Assembly: GCA_907163345.1 (NCBI GenBank)
Contig: CAJQUN010000411.1
Location: forward strand, 248,001-312,000
Direction of reading: 5' to 3'
Source of the DNA: Haberlea rhodopensis
Taxonomy: Eukaryota; Streptophyta; Magnoliopsida; Lamiales; Gesneriaceae
Length of the DNA: 64,000 nucleotides
Below are positions 57,330 to 64,000 of the stretch, one piece after another (positions within the stretch are counted from its first letter, which is position 1; every line of letters starts with the position of its first letter). Below the pieces are notes generated by a model. That model ran no database searches. It had not been told where the DNA came from and saw only the letters and a program-made list of their open reading frames with translations. A program made the translations under genes and the position numbers.

Positions 57330-58533
57330 TGTACGAAGCCCCATATCGGATTATATGATAATATGCGTTATCTGTTTTGAGTTTAATAAATATGATGTAT
57401 GTGATATACATATTTTGTTGATGCTAACAGATCTAAACATATGAGACATGCTTTAGATGATTATTTGATGACATATTAGATATGCTTGTGTGATACGATT
57501 TTTATAAATATATATGATATATGCGGTTGTTTCAAAATACGTGTGAGATACATATTTTATTGTAGCAGTGGTAAATCTGTATATATGTTATTGCAAGGCC
57601 AGAAGCAATCGCGTTTGTGTTGCAGTCCTTGAATTTCATGATTCTGGAATAACACAATCCATCAAGCGTTGATGTTATTGCTTGTAACCTTGCAATACTG
57701 ATTTCACAGAGTCGGAGGTAAACATCGTTCACCTTTTGGGGTTTTCTCTATATCATGTAATTGTTATATAGTATAGTTTTAGCATTTGTTGATGAAGATC
57801 AATGAAGATGGACCATGGTGCCAAGACGAGGCCATTCACAAAAGAACGAAGAGGTGCTTGGTGAAGTTACCTTTAGGTTGACCCTTTAGATTTTCTCATT
57901 GGCTTGAGCAAATCAATAGTTCGGGCTATAACATGTCACATCTATTTTATGTTGATGTATGTGATGCATGTTTATCATTGATATTTAATATTGCATGACA
58001 TATTTTCATAATCAATATTAATAAAATTGTGAGATTTTTAAATCCCTCTAATAATATTAAGTCAAATTAGATGCCTTCCAATTAAAAGTACTCGTCAAGA
58101 CTTCGATTGAACATATGTAGGCTTTCCAAAGCAAAGTACCATGACAATCTTGGTAAGGCGTGATAGGATAAAAGTGATATTCGTGTGACTATAAATTGGG
58201 TTCGACTTAACTAGCGTTATCTCAATAGGATTGGGAACCTAGAGGCATGTGGTTGGACAAATCCATTAGATGAATTAGAACAAAGCGTTGTTCACCCAAC
58301 CATCCAAGAGTTACATGTGATGTAATTGACAAAGTGTTGTCTACCTAAATAACCGAGTCTTGGGTGATTAGCCAAAGCTAACTCAAGGTTAGGTGAAATA
58401 TGGATCTTGGTCCACTAATAGTTTATGAGGGTTGATGATTTTAACTAAATAGTGGAAGTTTAATTTAATATAATACCTTATTAAATGATTAAAAACATAA
58501 AAGTTATTTTGCATATTTATATTGTAGATATCC
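57330..58533 (+). other. Copia K leader
   Basis: 1.2 kb AT-rich, no ORF with recognisable motifs and no array. It is probably the untranslated leader; a captured host segment cannot be excluded. Confidence 0.5.
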
Positions 58534-59243
58534 ATGGCATCAAACAATGTAACTAGTACACTATCATTGTGATCGGTCCTTGAGAAGAACAAATTGAATG
58601 GGACAAATTTCCTAGACTGGTATAGGATCTGAGGATTGTCCTCAAACAAGAGAAAAAACAATATATCCTAGATGAACTCTTACCTGCTGAACCTCCTACT
58701 ACGGCCGTAAGGGCCGATAGGGATGCTTACAAGAAGCATCAAAATGACGCTCTTGATGTTGGCTGTCTAATGCTTGCAACCATGAACTCTGATCTTCAAA
58801 AGCAACATGAGGAAATGGACGCGTTCAATATGATTGAACATCTGAAGCAACTTTACCAACAACAAGCTAGACAAGAGAGGTATGACGTCTTTAAAGCGTT
58901 ATTTCAGTGCAGAATGGTAGAAGGAAGCCTTGTTGGAACTCATGTACTCAAAATGATTGGATACATTGAGAATCTTGAAAAACTAGATTTGTCGTGGACC
59001 AAGAATTATCCACTGACGTGATCTTGCAATCCTTGCCTGATAGCTAAAGTCAATTTGTTCTTAATTACAATAAATTGAGAAGACTCTACCACAGTTGCTT
59101 GGTATGTTGAGAACTTACGAGGCAAACACACAGAAGTCTAGGCCCACAAATGTTCTTATTGTTAATAAGGGCAAGGAAAAGGCTAAAGCAAAAGGCTTTA
59201 GAAAAAGACAAAAGTCTTTGTCAAATCTAAGCCTCATGCTATT
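58534..59243 (+). pseudogene. gag: Copia K Gag, broken
   Basis: It starts MASNNVTS and shows a copia Gag order: LEKNKLNGTNFLDWY, a LRIVLKQEK segment, CLMLATMNSDLQKQ, MIEHLKQLYQQQARQERY and MIGYIENLEKL. There is a TGA near 58570 and frame changes near 58625, 58998 and 59030. It stops at LTR J. Gag lineage differs from SIRE. Confidence 0.85.
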
Positions 59244-59827
59244 TGTAAGGACCCGCGTCCTTAACTCGTTATTAGTGTATTATCACAAATAATGGTGCAT
59301 GCTTTCATAACATTAGGAAACCCCGTATACCATCTATAAAATTTCGACATTAATCGACTCAATGTTCAGTTCCCAAATACCACTCCACTAGCGTGAACAT
59401 ACACCTCATAATACACTAACATGTTCCTAATTAATCATGCAATACTGCATAATTAATTGCATGCAACCATAAATGAAAAGAGAACTCTAACAACCTTTAT
59501 ACAACCCATATACACATCAAATGCTCACAGGCGAGCATTGAATAAATGAATGTGTATTTAATGTATAAAGCATACGACTCAATACCAGCATTGGTACCTC
59601 AGCCCTGGAGCATTCCCAATCTGCAGCCCGAGCTCAACTCCAGAGCCAGTGATGTACATGTTCACCTGTCCCAACAGAAGCAACCCCACACGGGGTGAGC
59701 ATACCAATCCACTGTCTCAATAACAGCAATATCACAATTCATAATTTATAGATTATAAAACTATAAATGTAAAAGATACTCCTTGTATAGTATCGTTATC
59801 ATATGGGATCCCCGGTGTTGTTCCTGT
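59244..59827 (-). repeat. Chromovirus LTR fragment J
   Basis: TGTAAGGACC start on the plus strand is the LTR end of a minus-strand element. The part near 59640-59720 matches the complement of the GGTGAGCATACCAAT and ATGTACATCGATGG region of LTRs G and I. It is interrupted at 59827 by H'. Confidence 0.75.
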
Positions 59828-60029
59828 TGTGAGGACTCGTTCCTAATCAAATGTTTAATTATCACATATTTATTTGTAAACAACGGAATATTATTTAAAA
59901 AGTCATGTCAACAAGTGGCTCTAAAAGTTTTGGCATTACCTCCGTGCATGAGGGACATACCAGAAAAAATGAAAAAGCACGAAATCATATCCCAGTGCAG
60001 CAAGTAAATACATAATACCACAGCATGCA
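59828..60029 (-). repeat. LTR fragment H'
   Basis: TGTGAGGACTCGTTCCTAAT is the complement of the end of solo LTR H, and the match continues to 60029. Element I interrupts it there. Confidence 0.85.
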
Positions 60030-60361
60030 TGTGATTCCCGGGAATTAATGGTGTTAATCCCGGTGTGGAAATGATCCTTAATGGATTTTAAATTGTGGCG
60101 TTTATGAATTAATTGCGGTATTGGAACACCCGAGGATGTTAAATCGGGTATTTGGCATCGTTGGATCCAAAGGTTGAGATTGTATTCTCATCGTGGTGAA
60201 AAACCTTGAAATTTGATTTTTGGTGGGATCTGGGGTCCGCAGTACTTTGTGCTGGGGCTGGTAATGGAAATAGAGATCGAGAGGTAATTATTGAACAAAT
60301 ATGATTTTTTAATGAGTCATGATGTATTTGTGGAGGACTTGGAATTTTTTAGAATTGGTAC

Positions 60362-60370
60362 TATATATAT
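60362..60370 (+). promoter_or_regulatory. Element I LTR TATA-like box
   Basis: TATATATAT lies 332 bp from the LTR start, aligned with TATAAATA of LTR G at 329 bp. Array 10 starts about 410 bp downstream and would be transcribed. Confidence 0.5.
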
Positions 60371-60775
60371 GCTAAGAGGGCTCAATGTGTAGCCATTTCC
60401 CCCCCCCCCCCCCCCCCCCCCCTCTCTCTCCTCTTCCACGCCTCTTCCTCCATTTCCCCAAACCCTCCTTTTTCTCCACCCATGGAAGAATCGAGCAAGG
60501 CTCGATCTCGGAGCTGGATTTCTCGAATAAGAGTTGGTAATCTTCTTCCCCTCGTCTTTACCTTCGTTTTGATTATGGTATTGTGGTTTTGATTAAGTTA
60601 TGTGTTGGGTTTGGAATTTGGGGATTTTTTTGTAAAAATCTTAAAGTTTGTTATTGGAGTTTTTAATGGGTTTTATTGGAGTATTTGATGTGTTGAAGGT
60701 GAAGGGGGTGTTGATTTTGAGTTTGGGTGTCAAAAACACCATTGAAGCTCGAGTTTTTCAGATAATCGTAGGTCG

Positions 60776-60982
60776 TGATCGATCGCGGCTTGGCGCCGAT
60801 CAATCACGACGAGATTCTGAAATTCGGTGAAGATGCACAGTGCTGGCGATCGATCGCTAAGTCTCAGAGATCGATCGCGAGGGGTTTGGCGATCGATAGC
60901 GAAGACTCGCGATCGATCGCGAGAGTGTTCTGTTTGGCCACTGGATTGCGCGATCGATCGCGATGAAATCGTCGATCGCTCG
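60776..60982. repeat. CGATCGATCG hairpin array 10
   Basis: Palindromes or one-base variants start at 60776, 60797, 60847, 60868, 60890, 60910, 60951 and 60973. Pair spacing is 71, 43 and 61, almost the same as array 2 in LTR D. The pair at 60890-60919 has arms GCGA/TCGC around AGAC; the last pair has CGAT/ATCG around GAA. Confidence 0.93.
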
Positions 60983-62384
60983 CGGCTCGAAGAAGGGTTT
61001 TTGAAATTTTGGAAAAATGTCGGGATTTTGGAATCGAGGTTTAATTAGCCGATTTTTGGGGCAATGTCTACATTCCAATGAGAATGCTATACTTTTAAAA
61101 TGAAATGGTTGGAGCCAACTTGTAATAAGAAAATGGAATACTCGATTGAGTAATTGGTTAACCTTTGTACTACTTAAAATGGAATATTTTGGGTATTATG
61201 CATGCTTAGCCCGGAGTCTTTTAAATGGTAAATCGTCAAGATTGACGATATATTTGGAGGTTGTAAACATGCTTGGGCACGTGGTTGCATGCTTATATTT
61301 GATTGTGAATTATTTTATGTGGTAGCACATAGTTCATCGGGTCGCGGGACTCAGTCAAGGTTTGGTTCGGTCTACTGAATCATAAGGTGCGAACGTACGA
61401 GCATAGCTTTAAATATATTATTGCAATTGTTGTGCATGAATAATATATGGTTGTTGCAATCACTTTATATGCATTGGGAATTATATGGTGCCGCTTTTGA
61501 GCGAGCAATGATTGGGATGATGTCGCTGTTGAGCGAACATCGGTTATGACGACGCCGCTATTGGGCGTGCGTGAGATTAGAATGTCGCTATTGTAGAGCG
61601 AGCGATGAAATAGAACTATGGAACCATTAGTGAGATATATTGAATATTTGTAATCATTGTTTAATGATTTGATTTTATTGATAATGGTATCGGTACAAAG
61701 GGAACAAATTAGTTAGTCAGCGTAATGATTAACTGCATTTGAGAATTTGATGGTTTCGATTATTTTGAGAACATGAATAGCACAGGGGATCCTGGATGAG
61801 GATGATACCATCCAGGGAGTATCATTTAAAATTCATGGCACGTACATTCTGTAAATTATGACTTTTAATATTATGATTATTGGATTGTGGTATTGGTATG
61901 CTCACTGGGGCTGTCTCTGTTGTGACAGGTGAACATGTACATCGATGGCTTTGGAGTTGAGCTCGAGCTGTTGATTTGAAGTACTTCCAGGATCGAAGTA
62001 CCAGAGCTGGTATTGAGTATGATATTTATACATTAGGTACACATATACTTATTCGATGCTCGCATGTGAGCAGTATTATGTGTATATGGTTTGTATAAAA
62101 AGGCAAGGGCCTTTCTCTTTTCATTTATATGTTGCATGCAATTAATTAGGAATTTTGCAAAATGAATTGAGAACATGTTGGTGTATTACAAGGGTGCATG
62201 ATATGTTAAATGGACTTCGTTGGGGAAAATTGGACATTATATGGAATAATGTAAGAAATTTTATTATTGGCATGTTTTGTCATATGATAGCAAGTGGCTT
62301 TCACGTACATGTATGATTGTATGCACTAAATGCGTGGGATAATATACTAATAACTGGTTAAGGACACGGAGATCCTTACATTAG

Positions 62385-62396
62385 TGGTATCAGAGC
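62385..62396 (+). other. Element I primer-binding site
   Basis: TGGTATCAGAGC, initiator-Met type, four bases after the LTR end. Confidence 0.9.
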
Positions 62397-63395
62397 AGTG
62401 GTTTGCTCTTTGGGGCTGTTGAGGGACTAGGAACATGTAAATGGGATAATTATATGTCATGAGATTTATGGAACAGTAATATAATCTGTTGATTATAATT
62501 ATGAGTTGTGGTACAGGGATAACAAAGGGGAGCATTTTTAAAATGCATTGGAATACAGGAAGTACCTTGTATTCATGGTTTATGCATTTACTCTTTATAA
62601 TCATTTTGTGGTGAATATGGATTATTATATATTCATGGTTTGGGGTCGTTCCTTTAGGTACGCTTCGGCATAGAGGGCTTAAGTCAGGGTTGACGGCACC
62701 AAACGGTAACATGTATTTTATATACATCATTGATTATGCATTGTGGTTGCATAGATGTATTCGATGTTTGGTGCATAGCATGTATAGCCCTTGTTATGGA
62801 CGAGTGATAATTTTAATGCTTTGTCGTCGTCATTTGAAGCGATGATAGATTGCGTGCCGCTGTCATATTATAGCGAGTAAAGAATATTGTAGCTAAATGT
62901 TGAAGCGAGGGAAAATGCCGCATGTCGCATTTGAAGCGAGGTTATTCTATGCCGCTAATATATCGAAGCGAGGAGTATTAGTGCCGCGGTCATGACAAGC
63001 GAGGTGCATTAAAATATACTGCTATAACAATACTATCATGGGTGACTGACCTGTACTTTTTATACATATTGGATTATGCATTGTGGTTGCAGGTATAGAT
63101 TGGATGCTTGGAGCATATCCCATGAGTCGTTGTTATGGACGAGTGATGATTTTGAATGCTTTGCCGCTGTCATTTGAAGCGATGATAGAATATTTGCCGC
63201 TGTCATATTATAGCCAGGAAAGAATATTTGCCGTTAAATGTTGAAGCAATGGTAAAATGCCGCATGTCGCATTTGAAGCGAGGTTATTCTATGCCGTTAA
63301 TATGTCAAAGCGAGGGGTATTAGTGCCGCGGTCATGACAAGCGAGGTGCATTAAAATACACTGCTATAACAAGGCTAGGGATTAGCTATTCTTTA
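62397..63395 (+). repeat. Element I leader with 340-bp direct duplication
   Basis: No coding domain. A block starting GATTATGCATTGTGGTTGC at about 62732 recurs at 63072 and extends about 300 bp. Both copies are full of GAAGCGAGG and TGCCGC words, and these match the complement of the LTR D field at 34980-35160. Confidence 0.8.
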
Positions 63396-63727
63396 GGCGA
63401 TGGTTTATGGCGCCGGGTATATATATAGCGATGGTTCATTCCGCTATTCTATTGGCGATGGTTTATGCCGCCGAGTATCAATATAGCGATGGTACATTCC
63501 ACTATTCTATTGGCAATGGTTTATGCCACCGGGTATCTACATAGCGATGGTACATTCCGCTATTCTATTGACGATGGTTTATGCCGCCGAGTATCTATAT
63601 AGCGATTGTACATTTCGCTATTCTATTGGCGATGATTTATGCCGCCGAGTATCTATATAGTGACGGTACATTCTGCTATTCTATTGGCGATGGTTTATAC
63701 CACCGGGTATCTATATAGTGATGGTAC
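63396..63727 (+). repeat. 58-bp minisatellite, 5.7 copies
   Basis: Units start at 63396, 63454, 63512, 63570, 63628 and 63686. Each holds two inverted repeats, ATAGCG...CGCTAT and GGCG...CGCC, each with a loop of about 11 nt. It ends where the MULE sequence begins. Confidence 0.93.
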
Positions 63728-64000
63728 ACCACCATCAGATCTTCTCACACTATGCTTGCTAATCATCTCCAAAAATCATCTCCATGACACAAAGTTTTCT
63801 TCGTCGACAATTGCAAATGCCAAAGGTATGATTTGATTATTAGCGTCCATTGCCACGTCAATCAACATCTTATGTTGATATTTCGTATACAGATGTGTTC
63901 CATCCACACTTATTACCCGGCGGCAATGTTGAAATCCTTGTACACATGGATGGAAGGCCCAAAGCACGTAATTCAAAGTCTTTTCTCTTGGTCTGTCATT
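63728..64000 (-). pseudogene. MULE transposase fragment
   Basis: The minus strand encodes a conserved part of Mutator-like transposases: LWAFHPCVQGFQHCRRVIS, then VDGTHLYTKYQHKML with the first catalytic Asp, then DANNQIIPLAFAIVDEEN and SW. A TGA lies just after SWR (about 63775), and the frame can be followed weakly to about 63735 (MISKHSVRRSDG). The protein enters from the right edge. Mutator transposases cut and paste DNA through a DDE catalytic triad. Element I is truncated at this border. Confidence 0.9.

Larger units (their letters stand above)
56976..59243 (+). mobile_element. Copia K, partial
   Basis: It consists of the LTR end (56976-57314), PBS, a 1.2-kb leader and the N-terminal part of gag. 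Copia B apparently inserted into its LTR at 56975, and chromovirus LTR J cuts gag at 59243. The LTR end resembles F1 and F2 (the GTGGATACCGTAGAG block and the TAGGTCCATGG block), so K belongs to the same broader family. Confidence 0.8.
60030..62380 (+). repeat. Element I 5' LTR, chromovirus type
   Basis: 2351 bp, TGTGATTCCC...GATCCTTACA. It is related to LTR G along its length. It contains a TATA-like run (60362), a 24-bp C run (60399-60422), hairpin array 10, and AGCG/CCGCT words at 61490-61615. Confidence 0.88.

Noticed and set aside
57315..58533. Possible captured host gene in the leader of copia K
   Set aside because: No open frame or motif supports it; several stops in all frames.
63776..63976. 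Host gene on the minus strand at the right edge
   Set aside because: DGTHLY and DANN motifs identify a MULE transposase. An in-frame TGA follows soon after.

Overview
The window is nuclear heterochromatic DNA from a flowering plant, most likely a dicot. I find no host gene, tRNA, rRNA or bacterial feature. Almost every base can be assigned to LTR retrotransposons of typical plant lineages: Ty1/copia SIRE/Maximus-like, a second copia family, Ty3/gypsy Tekay/Del-type chromoviruses and Athila-like gag-only elements. A hAT-type MITE and a fragment of Mutator-like (MULE) transposase make up the rest. I cannot name the species.

Layout. 1-2726: 3' end of an Athila-like element (tail ORF, two polypurine tracts, truncated 3' LTR). 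2740-4479: the opposite end of a related element on the minus strand (leader, tRNA-Asp PBS, complete LTR). 4480-8263: copia A (truncated 5' LTR, intact 654-codon gag, start of pol). 8264-18585: chromovirus-derived element G with no coding domains, arranged as partial internal-LTR-internal-LTR and carrying a 60-bp minisatellite and a hAT MITE. 18586-19729: LTR fragment F1. 19730-56975: one copia element (B) expanded to about 37 kb by insertions. 56976-59243: copia K, cut by chromovirus LTR fragment J (59244-59827), then LTR fragment H' (59828-60029), then chromovirus I (60030-63727). 63728-64000: MULE transposase.

The nesting inside copia B can be dated by exact target-site duplications. Solo LTR F2 (TSD CTATC) lies in gag. 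Solo LTR H lies in the protease region. Chromovirus D (minus strand) lies after pol, and solo LTR E (TSD ATCGC) is inserted inside D's LTR. Chromovirus C (TSD GGAGC) lies in the third ORF, and a gag-only element (TSD AACGA) is inserted in C's RNase H domain. The deepest chain is copia B > chromovirus C > gag-only element. Most coding regions carry stops or frameshifts; the gags of copia A and of the gag-only element remain largely open.

The most unusual signal is a set of ten arrays of the 10-bp palindrome CGATCGATCG. Palindromes come in pairs with starts about 21 bp apart, and there are two to five pairs per array. Arrays occur in LTRs (and one post-gag region) of several clearly different element families. 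In many pairs the two short spacer arms are also complementary, so each pair forms a 12-15 bp hairpin with a 3-7 nt loop, and the arms differ between elements while staying complementary. In four chromovirus LTRs the array starts 720-780 bp from the LTR start. A second class of short AGCG/CGCT inverted repeats recurs in chromovirus leaders and LTRs and has been amplified independently into 60-bp and 58-bp minisatellites. I know of no description of either system.
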